35,000 nt of DNA from Symbiodinium natans (taxonomy: Eukaryota > Sar > Dinophyceae > Suessiales > Symbiodiniaceae), in the NCBI GenBank assembly GCA_905221605.1, contig CAJNDS010000879.1, positions 1 through 35,000 of the forward strand, in the 5' to 3' direction. Below, piece by piece: positions 20,352 to 32,066 of the stretch; within the stretch, counting starts at the first letter, position 1; every line of letters starts with the position of its first letter. The position numbers and the translations under genes were made by a program. The notes below the pieces were generated by a model, which saw nothing but the letters and a program-made list of their open reading frames with translations, was not told the DNA's origin and ran no database searches.

Positions 20352-20570
20352 TTAGCCCGTACAACTGGGAGCTCCAACGCAAACAGTTTGAATTGTCAAG
20401 TTCTCGCCGACTTTGAACGCCTTCCCCAGAGGACCCATGAGGGCTTCATCGAGTTCTTCCACGTTTTCGGCCAAGGATGCCATGACCGCCACAGACAAGA
20501 TGACGCGCGCCAGGAGGTCGGAGGTAACAAAGCTGCCATGACTACGCTTCGGTCTGATCGGCTTATGCGC
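20352..20570 (-). CDS. Small antisense open frame of unknown function
   Basis: A 72-codon minus-strand frame between two stops, without an initial ATG. It includes a hydrophobic stretch (LLARVILSVAVMASLA) then an acidic one (ENVEELDEALMGPLGKAF). Third positions are G/C-rich in the middle. The spliced-leader-like relic at 20613-20633 lies about 45 bases upstream on the same strand, so this could be part of a retroposed host gene that landed in the decayed RT element. It could also be chance. No domain recognised. Confidence 0.25.
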   Translation of the reverse strand, partial: AHKPIRPKRSHGSFVTSDLLARVILSVAVMASLAENVEELDEALMGPLGKAFKVGENLTIQTVCVGAPSCTG

Positions 20571-20612
20571 TCAACACTGAAGGCACTAAAGGGCCACCTG
20601 CGTGCAACTGTC

Positions 20613-20633
20613 TCAAGCTGAGCCGAAATGGCT
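20613..20633 (-). other. Possible second spliced-leader relic
   Basis: On the minus strand AGCCATTTCGGCTCA (20633-20619) matches 14 of 15 bases of the dinoflagellate spliced leader core AGCCATTTTGGCTCA, and is followed by GCTTGAG, where the leader would end AG. It abuts the right direct repeat of the decayed RT element. The motif is partly self-complementary, so it also reads as a short hairpin. Confidence 0.35.
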
Positions 20634-20636
20634 GAG

Positions 20637-20727
20637 TTTTTTAACACAAACCTCCCGACTCAAACGCGACTCAAACTTTTAGGCTCGAGCTGGCTCGAGC
20701 TGAGCACTACACAAAAGCGCAAAGTTG
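20637..20727 (+). repeat. Right direct repeat of the decayed RT element
   Basis: Partner of 18502-18579 in the same orientation. It differs by small indels and by a tandem duplication of GGCTCGAGCT (20682-20701), which is single in the left copy. Confidence 0.85.
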
Positions 20728-23700
20728 CCGCTCGTGCATGTCACTACGTACACTGCGTGCACTGCGCGACTCGGCTGAAGCAGAAAGCCCAGACCTCGTC
20801 CCGGTTTACAGAGGATATACTGTCCCCTAGGAAGGCTAGGTGCTCAGAACACGAAGAGCAAAACGCCATTTTGCTTCTCCTAACTTTGCCAGGTTGCATT
20901 CATTCCCGTACGTGTCCGGGGCCGCACCCATCTACCCCCCCTCCCCTCTACATCCCTCCATGCCGACGCCGGGCCGTGTGAGCTCTCGCGATCGACATCG
21001 ATGGACACTACCCTGTGCCGTCTGCTTCACCGCCGCCGACCCTCTCCGCATCGGCGTCAAACCTTCGGGAAGGATTCTGGACCTCTTTCACTTGCGAAGG
21101 GGCCTTTGAATCTAGGAACATCTAGACAAGCGATGAAGAGCACAGGACCCTAAAAGAAGTCCGGAACTTGGGCCGAAGGGACCTCGACTCACCGTGCAGT
21201 CCTTCTACATCCTTCTACGCCGCACCCTGTTGACCTAGTGCCTTGCGCTGGGGATCCCTGCCGGGCCGAGGCGGCGCGCATCAGCGCAAAAAACCCAAAT
21301 CGAAAACGTCTATGAAATTTCATGAACTTGTTGAACTCTTGAAGTTTGGTCCCGATTCTCAGCACAAAAACCTAAGGTTCCCGCCGAGGCCGCCGAGGGC
21401 TTGGTAGTTATGACCACCCGCCGAGGCTTGAAGCTGACGCATGGCCTTCTCGTGTAGTGTCACATGCAATGGGCAATGGGGCAAGGAAGAGCATAATAGA
21501 GCATACCCCAGGCAAGGAAAAGCATAAGCAAGTGTAAGGAAGGGCTGGAAAACAAGCTGATGAACGCACAGGGCTCCTTGACGCTGGTGGCAATGGCACC
21601 TGTTGCCGGTGCTCTAAGCAAAGTGAAGCAAAGCATAGCCGAAAGCACGAGCAGCGGGCACCGACAGAGTGATGGTCTCCTCCGTCTGGCCCTGAGATCA
21701 GCAACACAAAACACCAAAAACAATTACCACAAGTTTCACCCGAAAGAATTATCCGTGAGATTTTCGTACACAGCTGCTGCCATTTGCCACTGCAGCGACT
21801 GCACGTGCTGCAACGAAACACAGAAGCTGTGATGGAGCTTGCTGGAAACTTTAGACGCTAGCCTGCTAGGCGAGCCGACAGCTCGCTGTCCAGCTGAGGT
21901 CAAGTCCCATGTGATGGCCGGTCTGCTGGTCAGCTCAGCCGGTGCGAACACCGGGATTTCCATGGTGCAACCAATGTTCTCAATCCTATACTGAGATGCA
22001 CAAACCGCTGCGCGGCCGGATGGTTGGAAATCTGAATCAGACAAGGGACAGCATATTTAACTCTTTCGGGGAACTGCGTTTGAGTTCATCCTTTTCATCC
22101 TTAGTACATCCCTCACCAGACTTGGGCAAGTACTGCGGCATGGCCCAATAGCGTTCTTACTGCCGCCAACGCACCAGAGTTGGTTCACTCTTGCAACTTT
22201 TTGCGGCTCGCAAGCTCCGGTGTGGTCAACAAAGCCAAGATGCAGCCGAACCACTACTCAACACAGATCCAAGACACTCTAAAATTACTTACCCCCGAAG
22301 TGGCTATGGCATGCTGAGTGCCTTGAAGCTCTGAACTGCAGGCTGAAAGTCCCCAACGATCGCCCATCATCATCACACTTTGGCTGGTTCAAGTTTGAGG
22401 GGCTGCGCTCCGCTAGATTAGATTCGATCGGAGACATGCCGAGCCGTAGGCACGCCAGTTTGCGCTTTGCCTGTTGGCGCGCAGTGGCGCCAGTGCCGCC
22501 AAGTCCAACAGGAGTTTCGCATGTGCCCGGACAAGTGTGGATCTGCACAGCATGTTGCTACTAGACGCGATCTCATACCGAAAAACCAGCAAAACTCCAA
22601 GACAAGACCCCTTCACCATCGGGAAGTGAAACGGTTGCGGCAAATGGACGGCACGCGGCCAGGGCCCGTGCCTCCATACACTTCCACTTTCGTGCCCCAC
22701 GATACACTTGTAGCCCGGCAAAACAGCGGGAGACCAGGTTCTCTCTGATACCGCTTCAAGCTCATCAGATCCGGCTGAAAGTGCGAAGATATGTGATATC
22801 ACTTTCCTCACATCTTGTGCAAAAAGGTTGGATCGGAGGAAGAAGTGCAGCGGCACATTTCTGCATGCTGCAGGGAAGATGGTGCGGGTACGATCCAACT
22901 GAAACCCCGCAACGCCTTCACGCCCTGGGCCGAAGCGGCTTGAGCTGGTGTGCGTTTCCAGAGCTACTGCAGTTACATGCAGTTATGCTGAGTCAGCATG
23001 TCTCAGTTATGGCATGACCTGCAGCACAGACCCAGCTCAAACAAATGGGCCGATACCCAGCATCTTGATCATGTGCTAGGGTATGCGAAGACGTGGCACC
23101 AGTAAGCTACCCATAAGGTGCCTTGCCGTCTTGTTGGAAACAGGACGTGCGTGAGTGATATGCTAGGACAGACCATCTCAATGGACGAGGGCCCTCGCCA
23201 GCTCAACGCGCTTGTTGCACTTGCTCTGAGGAATCTGGGTCATGGATGTTGAGATGCACAGTGATAAGGCCTAGCTCTAGATGTGGCAATGCAGCAGCGG
23301 TCAAATCACAGGCCTTGGCAAAGGCAATGTGACTTGTCAATGAGAGCTGGCTGGAAGAGAACTTGGAGGATTAGCAGAGGCTCCAGTTGAGGTTCCACAA
23401 GGAAAGCCTTCATGGCCTTCCATGCCTTGCACCGCCTCATTTGGCAATTGAAACTGCCATTCTCGCAAGGAGCTGCAAACACACATCCCGAATCGTCCGA
23501 CGTAGACATGCCGAGGCTAGCAGTGGCGCTTCAGATGAAGATGCATAAGCTTAAACAACACATCAGGCAAAGTTTGTCATATATTCAATGCGGGATCGTG
23601 TGATGAATGAGGAGCCGCAAGCCAGCTTCCCCTCAAGAAGTATGAGAGATGAGATGGCGACTAGCGCAGAACCACCGTTGATCAAAGAAAACCCATAAGG

Positions 23701-26580
23701 CTTTGGCCTGCCGGCCAAAGCCTCCCTGGCTTTGTCTCCAACTTTTAACCATGATTTATCAAAGCGCAATCGCTCTATCCAGGAGGTGTCCTCCGGTCCA
23801 AATTTCGGAATCGGAATCAGTTTGGCCTGCGCAAGGGCACTGGCTGGTCTTTTTGTGTACTGCTCCGCCCTTCTGAATGCCGGAGATTCATCCAGTTTAA
23901 AGTGGATCACCTCTAAGTTGTCTTGTGGGCTTTCGCGGGTAGCTCAAAGAGTGAAGCTTTTTAGCGACCGCCATGCAGCCCCAACGCCAAGAGTGTAGCT
24001 GGCCATAGATGCCATGGGGGGTTGAAGCCGTCAGAAACAAACTCAGGCAAAGAAGGCCATGCCATTGCTATTCACACAGATTCACTAGGTCAGTGATCAT
24101 GCTAGATCCTGCTCTCAACTTCTCTGCCCCGACCCGAGGTCGCACCGCTCAGCATAGTGACATGTCCAAGCAACACGGACTTGTGACGTAATTTTGTCAC
24201 GCTGAGAAGCGCCCGTGCACGAAAAGCGTCCTGCCACAGGTGTGCTGATGGCATGACACAACCCACTAGTCAGACTAGAAGGAAGACTTAAACGCAAGTT
24301 AGGCCGCTTGGGGGCCAATTTACGGTTCCTATCTCGAAGATTTTCAGTCCTGTTCGTGCGAGGCGTTGCCAAGTCGCTGGCTTCGGCTCCGCCTATCACT
24401 GCACGTTGCACGACTTTTCCACAGGGGCCGCCTTTGGCTCAAAATCCTTTGGTCTCCAAAAGATGCGGCCTGGACCGGTCTCCCCGAGGAAGATTGGCAC
24501 CGGGAAGTTGGACTTTGCAGGCACACCTCAGCACGCTGATATCTCGAAATTTCCACCTATTGTCACCTTGACTGGGTTACCCATGAAAATGCGCAATGCT
24601 GACTTCTACGTTGTCACCCTCCCGCACTCAAATCTTGTCCCATGATATTCTCCCTTTGCATGTACATATTCAATCTCACAACAAGTGCCGCGGTCCGGGG
24701 CTGGTGGGGCTGGTGGGGAGCTGAGCCAGCGCCTTCTGCAACCACATTCTACAACCAAATTCTACAAAACCCTTGCCCTTTTGGTCGACCTACGTCGACC
24801 TCATCCAATCTTTGCAGATCCCAAGACAACACAAGACAAAAATATTACATCGCGTTTAGTGCCTTGTATTGTGCATGTTAGGAAGCCCAAGCTCCTCCTA
24901 GAACCTCAAGCAGTACAGCGGCAGGTGGTTCAATTTCTTTCGGCTTGCTGCTGGCGGCGAGACAAGGCGATAGAAAAGTTGGCACGGAGTGATGGAAAAG
25001 AGGAGGTCGCAGGGACCCAATACCAGTGACGTCTTTCCTCGGCACTGAGAAGTACCCACAGAGAAGAAGGGCGAAAGGGATGGTCTGCACCCGCGTTTCG
25101 AGGCAAGAAGAGGCCAGGTTCAGGTTGGGAGGCTAGGGTCGGAGTACTTCATTCATAACATCAGGCGCCATTCGGCTGAGTTCTGAGTTCTTCACGCACA
25201 CCGCTACGTTTTCTGCGTTTCCAGTACACATCCATAGTGAGCCGAGGCGATGGGAGCGGCGGACGGCGGTGTCGGTGAGAAGTCCGCCGTCTCAGCATGT
25301 TTCCCTTGGCGGTGGCTGCGGCCCGAGCAGCATTAGCATCTGTTCCCAGAATTCTGGGGTCCATGCAAACAAATGCATTCCCTCGTCCCCGCGGTGGCAG
25401 TATTGGGATAATATAGCCCAAGAAAGTATACAAAAACGGGGGACCGTGGGAGTGCACTTCTCAAATTATACTAGACATTGACCAGGCCCCCGTGAAAATG
25501 AGGGCCAAGATATCTGCGTTTCAAGTAGCTTGTTGCGAGGCTTTGGAAGACCCCGAAATAATGAAGACAAGCGAGGCTCGAAGTATTCTCGCATGCTGGG
25601 AACTTACGTACTCATGGATGGATTCCCATCTCCCCTCTCCCGAATGATTCGTCTTCCAGTTTTGAGGGGCCCCTTCGTTTGTCACGCACTAATTGTGCTT
25701 TTTGAGATATATAGTGGGGCCGTCTCCTTCCTCGTCAAACAAATCCTCAACACGATAAACAAAAACAGCTATATGGATATTGGGTGAGGCTGTACCCGGC
25801 CAGGCATACCCAAAGTTCGAAGCCAAAAGAGATCTACATTGGACCTTTCCTTAGAACAGCAAGCCACATTCACTGAGCTTGCCTCTACGATCACAAACAA
25901 GACTTAACCCTTCCCAACGATTCTGTGGAGTTGCTTGAAAACGGGAATATCGAATTTGAATGAAAAATAAAACTAACAAGCATATTCCTTCGACCCCTCG
26001 TATGTATCATGGGAAAAGGCTTCAAGATTAAAACCACCTAAGCACTCGGGGAAGCCAGGACGCAAGGGGATACCGGAGTCATGAGCCATAAAGGATGCTC
26101 AGATGATAAGTTTTTCGAAGAACTGAAAGAGCTGTCTCTAACCCTGTGCTCTATCGTCGCCCCGTTCAGGATGGCCTGGCCAGGGGTTCTAGCCTTCCCT
26201 CACCATCGAACGCTCTGGAAAAACAGAGCACTCTCGCTGCGGAGTGTCATGCGATTTGTTCATCAAGTGTGCTGGAATTTGTCGGGTGAACCTATTTCTA
26301 GACTGATTGATTGTTACCGGTTTCTCGCTGAGTTCTCAAAAAGCCTTTCGTTGGCTTTTCACGAACACTTCACTGGAAATTTGAAGGAGGTCCTGGGAAA
26401 ATGGGCTCCGGATATCTTCCGCGGACAGGTCGTCACTAGTGCCGCTATGGTACATGTCTATACATCTGCCAAAAACATCAAATATTTTACTTCGAACATC
26501 CCCACCTTGCTCCTCGTTAAAAGGAAAGAGCGCGAATAAGACACATAAATACGCTTTCTTAGTTTTTGCTTGCAATTGGG
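20728..26580. other. Region without a confident gene
   Basis: Open frames are short and unrecognised apart from the weak candidate at 23563-23943. Decamer duplications occur near 21200 and 22965, and an imperfect one at 21488. A plus-strand frame of 152 codons at 26081-26539 faces an equally plausible minus-strand frame (26336-26520), and neither has a domain I know. Confidence 0.45.
23563..23943 (-). CDS. Candidate host exon, unknown product
   Basis: A minus-strand frame of about 125 codons without an initial ATG (GTG within). The peptide has a balanced, protein-like composition, for example IPIPKFGPEDTSWIERL and YGFSLINGGSALVAISSLIL, the second of which could be a membrane segment. I recognise no family. 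It could be a single exon or a retroposed fragment. No splice signals were convincing. Confidence 0.25.
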   Translation of the reverse strand, partial: ATRESPQDNLEVIHFKLDESPAFRRAEQYTKRPASALAQAKLIPIPKFGPEDTSWIERLRFDKSWLKVGDKAREALAGRPKPYGFSLINGGSALVAISSLILLEGKLACGSSFITRSRIEYMTNFA

Positions 26581-26961
26581 GTTGGGACTGGAGCTGGGGC
26601 TGGGCACTCCAGGAGTCTCTGGGGTTGGGCACTCCAAGGAGTCTCTGGGTTGGACACTTTAGGGAGACTCTGGGGTTGGGCACTCCAAGGAGACTCTGGG
26701 GTTACACACTCCAGGGAGAAGGGAGTCTCTGGGCACTTTAGCGTGGGTTGGGCACTTCTCTGAAATTGAATCTCTGAAATTGAGCACTCCAGAAACTCTG
26801 ATCTTGGCACTCTGGGGTTGGGCACTCCGGGAGTCTCAGGGTTGGGCACATCAGGGAGTCTGTGGGGTTGGGCACTCCAGGGAGTCTGTGGGCGGGTTGG
26901 GCATTTCTGGGCTTGGCACTCGAGGGAGAATCTGGGGTCTGGGGTTGGGCACTCCAGGGAA
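26581..26961. repeat. Degenerate ~25-bp minisatellite, GGTTGGGCACTCCAGGGAGT type
   Basis: About fifteen imperfect units built on GTTGGGCACTCCAGGGAGTCTC, with variable length (about 20-28 bp) and variants such as GGGCACTTTAGGGAG and GGGCACTTCTC. Frames across it give spurious Pro/Asn/Ser-rich peptides on the minus strand. The core 14-mer GGGCACTCCAGGGA also occurs once at 13508-13521. Confidence 0.95.
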
Positions 26962-27054
26962 TCTGTATGAGTAGACCGGGCGAGGAGAAGAGTTGAGTTT
27001 AAAATCTAACAGCCCCGCGCCGAAGGTGGGGAAAAAACAAGTCTTTGCAGAACA

Positions 27055-27160
27055 GTCTGTGAATATTTGCGAACACCTGTGACGATCTGTGAAAAATTGT
27101 GAAGATCTGTGAAGCCTGTATCTGTGAAAACCTGTGCCAACCTGTGAAGACGTGTGAAGG
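27055..27160. repeat. 10-bp-period minisatellite, CTGTGAAGAT type
   Basis: About ten imperfect decamers such as ATCTGTGAAA, AATTGTGAAG, ATCTGTGAAG, CCTGTGCCAA and CCTGTGAAGA, with one phase slip near 27118. Confidence 0.9.
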
Positions 27161-28770
27161 CCCGTGCATGGCAGGCGCAGGGGCGAAGGATCCTTAAGGC
27201 CACGCCATTGTGCATAGCGGTGCGCAGCGTGCCCTCTGTGGCATGACAAACATGCACGCCTCACTTCCTGTGTAGGCCTTCGGTCGGATCCACACTCGTT
27301 TGTGACCATTTGTGACCTGTTCCTCTTGCTCGCGACTTGTTTTTTGTGTTTTTGTCTGTGATTTGTTTCAAAGGCTTTCTTGCCATGTCTTCGCTTGTGC
27401 CACTTTTTCGCTTCCTGAGACATATCCCTAAAACAAAAAACCTAAGCCCGAAGATGCGCGCCAGTGAGCCAATTGCGGGAATGCAGGAAACTCTCGAGGA
27501 AAACGAGCTAAAACGTGCCGCTAGCAGCATCTCTCGATAGCATCGCCTCCTGCTGGAAAAGGATACGAGTAGTTCCAAAAGCAAACAGATCACCCATTAA
27601 CCATCCAGAAGCATGCGTCGAAGAATCTTATGCAGCCTGCGGAAAAACACTTCGCAATGCTTTCGAGAAAAGCAAAAGAACAAGAAGGCATGCGCAGAAC
27701 TTTCAGAATAGACGTCAACAGTGTCGGCGCGGGCACCCCCCCCCTCGTTTCCAAAGGCTAAAGGCTGGCAGTGATTACCGTGCCCCACTGGAGCTCCGCT
27801 CCATACCCCGCAATGAGAGCGAGGCCCTGAAAGCTGCGCCGCGGTGTGCCTGCCAGGCATTGTGTCAGCAAATCCTGCTTACAGAATCTAACAAATGCTT
27901 ACAAGTGCCGGAGGGGAAATGCCATGCCCTTCTGCCTGGCTGACTGTGGGAGCCTTCAGTGCGTTCGTCGTCTTCCCTGCAAAGTGATCATGAAGCCAAC
28001 ATCATTCACGTGTTGAACTGGATTTTCGTGTGCATTGATGCAACTAGAAGGGATCATGCTCAAGTTCAACGGCGCATGTATCGATTCGAGGAATCGAGGT
28101 GAGCACTGTGTCCTGTACTCGGATGGCCAGAGAGCGCAGCAGTACAGAGTGAAGCAACTCTCCACTGTCAGATCAAATTCAAACGCCAGCGGAAACGCGG
28201 GAACAACACGACAGCGGCACTAGACCAGCTTGTGATTCCTTGCGGGGTGAGAAAAGTTGCGCAGCGTGTAGCATGTCGCAAAACCGGCGCAAGGCTTGCC
28301 ACTGGCAAACTACTGGCTTGCAGTTGCATTTGCAGTATTCGCTCACCTTGGGCTTGTTTCCCCTTGCTGTCGATGTTGGCTTTGTTGTGCTTTGTTCATT
28401 TCTCTTGGGTCGGGAGATGGTCCGCGCATGCTGGGGTGCGTTGCTGCCGCCGGGGCAGCACTTCGGCAACTGTTGTTCAGCTCAGCTTGGCATCCCAGAT
28501 TTGAGATGTGAAAGATTGGACTCTCAAGTGCCATCGCTCCGAATTCCGCTGACGAATGCAACGAGCAACAGCGTCTTGCAGGTCTTGAGCTTTTGGAGCT
28601 TTTGGAGCTGCAGCTTTGGGGCAAAGACCGGAAATGACACGCAAGCGACTGAGTCCAAAGCTGCATCTAGAAATCTAGCACCAATCGAAGCGGTCTCGAT
28701 GCATGCAGCACAAACTTGAGCTGCTGAGTCAGGGGCAACTCTGGCCGTTCAACCACCTTTTTGAAGGCTG

Positions 28771-28794
28771 TGCTCAACATTGCTCAACATTGCT
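28771..28794. repeat. Decamer tandem repeat TGCTCAACAT, 2.4 copies
   Basis: Two perfect copies and a partial third (TGCT), head to tail. Confidence 0.95.
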
Positions 28795-29672
28795 ATGCAG
28801 AGCCCGCAGAGCCGCAATAAAACTTTCCATCGCTCCCTGCCTCCACTTCCCGGCCAGAACAAGATGACCTGACAAGGTCTGAGGTTCCAAGATGTTCCAA
28901 GAACCTTTGCTCTGCAAAACTCTGCCGCGCCTAAGAAGCAGGGACACTGCCTCCTCGAAGCCTCGCAAGTGCTAGGCAGCTTTCTAGTCGGTCAAGGATG
29001 TCCGGCTGGCATCTGTGCTTTCCAGATTTTGCGGGCCTTTCTTTGCCTCCGAATATCGCTCAGCGTAGTCCTGAAGACGCGGAAGTGCTGGAACCCACCT
29101 CAAAGCTGCACCTGTCCGATAATTACCTGGATGCAGTGACCCTGCATACGGATCTGCAGCATCCGCAGGTATGTCAAACCAGGCTTAACACGCCCATGCT
29201 TGTTGTCCTCAGTAGTACTTGGTCCAGAAGCCAAATGCGGCAAGATCGACGGCACGGTCTCCCTTATCTGGCACAACGTCACGAACTTGCGCCTATGCAT
29301 TGCACCCCTGGGCCTATGCCCTATCAGCATCTGCTTCCACACGTGGCTCAACTGCCGAGGCAGGCTTCGGTGAAATGATCTAAACAAGTTGAAGGGCCTC
29401 TTCCTTTTTCGAATTCGTTCTTGCGCTCGATTTGTACAAGCCCACCCCTGCACTGCAGTGTGCTCCCAGACTCAGCCGACTCGGCAGAGAAAGAGAACAA
29501 TAAAGAGCAAGGGGTAAACAATGAACGCGTTGCCACTGGAAATCGTTCCAGTTACCTGCTCCTGAGCCTTCATCCAATTTACTTCGTATGGCTTCTGCAA
29601 GCCAAGAGGCGAAAGGCCTGGCGGCTCGGAGACTGCCAAGCTTCCTTGACTGCGGCAAAAGATGCGAGGGCA

Positions 29673-29706
29673 GAACCAGAAGAAAGTTTGAACCAGAAGA
29701 AAGTTT
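29673..29706. repeat. Perfect 17-bp tandem duplication
   Basis: GAACCAGAAGAAAGTTT occurs twice with no gap (29673-29689 and 29690-29706). Confidence 0.97.
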
Positions 29707-30640
29707 AGCACCGAATCTTGCAGGGCCCGCCCATGGTATTGAACGGGTTTGGTTCTGGAACGTGGCGAATGTTCATAGTCGCATGACTCCTCACCCTATC
29801 ATGAGCAAGAAGACCTTGAAGAGGGCGCACTGCAGTACAAATGCTGAGTCAGCAATAACATGAGCAAGTTCCTCTAAGAAGCCCTTTGCCTCTAAGGTGG
29901 CGGCCGGGAGGTAGAGGTACTTTAGCTGAATCATCCTGAACAGTGCGCTCGCATGCGCTCGCTTATTGCGCCGGCATGTGACTTCAGACAAGCCGGACCA
30001 GGCGCCTGGGATGACCTCGGCAAGGATCGACTGCGTATCCCGTGTCAGGATGCTCGTTTGGCAAGCAGGACCCGGTGCTGAGCTACCAGCTGACCAGCTT
30101 GCACGGAGCACAATAAATCGTAAGCCTGGCGCAGGACACATGTAACAACAAGTAGCGATGAAAGCGACCGAAAACGGTCCATTCGGCTTGAATCTGTATT
30201 CCTGCTTTTTTGTGCAATCTCGGACGGCTTCTTGTTCCTTGCGAGACATGTCCATGCGCAACCTTCCAAAACCCACGCTTTGGCACACACCGTGGGCTGC
30301 AGGGTCCGGGCCGTGAGGCCCGGTACGAGTACAACCGCACCAGCAGAGGCCCTACCACCACTGATTTCACACATCCGGCATTGTTGTGCTCCCTCAACCA
30401 CACGCTCAAAGAAGGAAGGACTAAACAGACGCCACCTCCTGCATATAGTAGAAAATCATACAGTATAATGGCTTCAAGTAGCTTCCGATGAGACTTCGGG
30501 TATAGGCTGTTATGGGCTGTTACATGCAGTTACAGGGTTCACCGACACGGAGCCCTGCGACAGCTCCGCAGCTGAGGCCTCCATTATCCTTGTGGTCGTT
30601 GTAGTATTTCCATGTATTTCCATCGGAATCTTTTCGAGTT

Positions 30641-30666
30641 TCGCCATGTTTCGCCATGTTTCGCCA
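30641..30666. repeat. Decamer tandem repeat TCGCCATGTT, 2.6 copies
   Basis: Two perfect copies plus TCGCCA. An independent perfect decamer duplication, GTATTTCCAT twice, lies just upstream at 30604-30623. Confidence 0.95.
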
Positions 30667-31316
30667 AAGCGCACTGAACCTGCAATACAAGGTGGGCCCC
30701 CAAGTAACGCGTCGTCTTAGGAGTCATGTCTTGAGCTGGATAACATATTGGCGGCGTAGTCCCCCAACTGAGAGACACCACGTGAACCCAGACATCCAAA
30801 AGCGACAGAAGTTGCTGGCACATTTGGGAAACCCAGGCATCCAAAAGCATCGACAGTCGAAAGCCAACACATTTTAGCATTTGAGGGCTGTTCTATGATT
30901 CTATGTCCTTGTTCTATGAATGCCAATTAATTAGGACCCCTTGTTCTTCGCCCTTGCGCGACCCTTCCGCCCGCGAGGTTTTCTCAATAGTTGGGTTCCG
31001 TTGAAGCATCCCAAACGACAAGCTTGTGCAAAACATGCGCTCGCCCTTTCAACTTGTGCGAGCTTGCGCGCGCTCGAAGGGTGTGCACGTTGCTCATCGT
31101 CCTGATAATCATGTCACAACAGCCCGGCATAAAGAACAACTCATTTCGCGAACCCATAAGCCGAAAACGCCAACAGTTTTCAGAGCGCGATATAAACCAA
31201 AAATGCAAGCAAGCTTCGAAAAAGAGTCCAGCCAAGGCCCCCGCGCGGCAACCTCTAACATGTTAGAACCTCTTTCGTGTTGACACACTGTTTGAGAAAA
31301 TCACTTACCCATTGAC

Positions 31317-32066
31317 TCACTCACACGGCTGGCACTGCACGTTGAGCACATGCTTGATGTCTTTCTTGGCCTCCCCAAAATTGCATGCAAGGACCTTGGG
31401 CTCGCCGCTGGCGTGGCCATCGAGGGGAACATCATCTTGAACATCTGCTCCTGCTCGACAACATCTGGCGAGCGCGGCCTGCTCCTCTTGGGAGAATCTC
31501 TGTAGATGGCGCTCTGTGACGCAAGACAACGCGAATCTGCTCTTCCTCCTTGCAACTTCAAGTCCTAGTAGAATGGGTATGCCAGCATTTTTACGCGTTC
31601 GGACAGCGTGGGGATCCTCGAAGAAATTTGTAATAGTAATTTCTCGAGGTTCGCCGGCACTTTGGATAAGAATCGTGTGGCCAGGGAGATTTTCGGACGG
31701 CGCACCGATGCCCTCGCGGTCGAGTTCGCCGACCACTTTGCTGATATCTCCTAGCTGCCGATGGCTTTCTGCGCGACCCTGGCGGCACCATGTGAAACAC
31801 ATGGGTCCTGGGCCTGTCTTGCTGGGCCACCGTAGCTTAATCATCTCTGGCCGGTCCAGCTGGCGTCGCCCCACTCACCAAGGGTATGAGCGATCCTCAC
31901 GCCGAAAGCAAATCCAGCCCAACCTTTCCGACGGCTCGAAGCGGCCGTCCTTTGGCAACTGTTTGGCAAGGACAAGCACTGCCGTCGGTGTTGGCAACTC
32001 GGCGGGGCTGCGGAGCCTCCCAGCAGTGAAGCAGCTGACGCCGTCGAGCATGACGCAGTCATCCAA
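31317..32066 (-). CDS. Candidate split host gene, unknown product
   Basis: Two minus-strand open stretches in one frame: 31878-32066 (ending in EDRSYPW) and 31317-31874 (including GHTILIQSAGEPREITITNF and IPILLGLEVARRKSRFALSC). They are separated by one in-frame TGA at 31875-31877. That stop lies inside a strong-looking donor, G|GTGAGT at 31878-31873. Another donor-like GTGAGT lies at the end of the second stretch, near 31315-31320. A phase-compatible acceptor (CCCAG) near 31822 would give an intron of only 57 bp, which is short. Peptides look natural but match no family I know. The opposite-strand frame at 31516-32127 is Ser/Arg/Pro-rich and less protein-like. Confidence 0.3.

Larger units (their letters stand above)
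26962..31316. other. Region without a confident gene
   Basis: No ORF is recognisable. The minus-strand frame at 29791-30288 (165 codons) is the longest and ends in a mildly hydrophobic stretch, but shows no domain. The region is rich in short tandem duplications: 27055-27160, 27297, 28771, 28884, 29673, 30504, 30604 and 30641. Confidence 0.45.

Noticed and set aside
26081-26539. A 152-codon plus-strand ORF starting with ATG
   Set aside because: No domain is recognisable, and the minus strand across 26336-26520 looks at least as protein-like, so I could not choose a strand.
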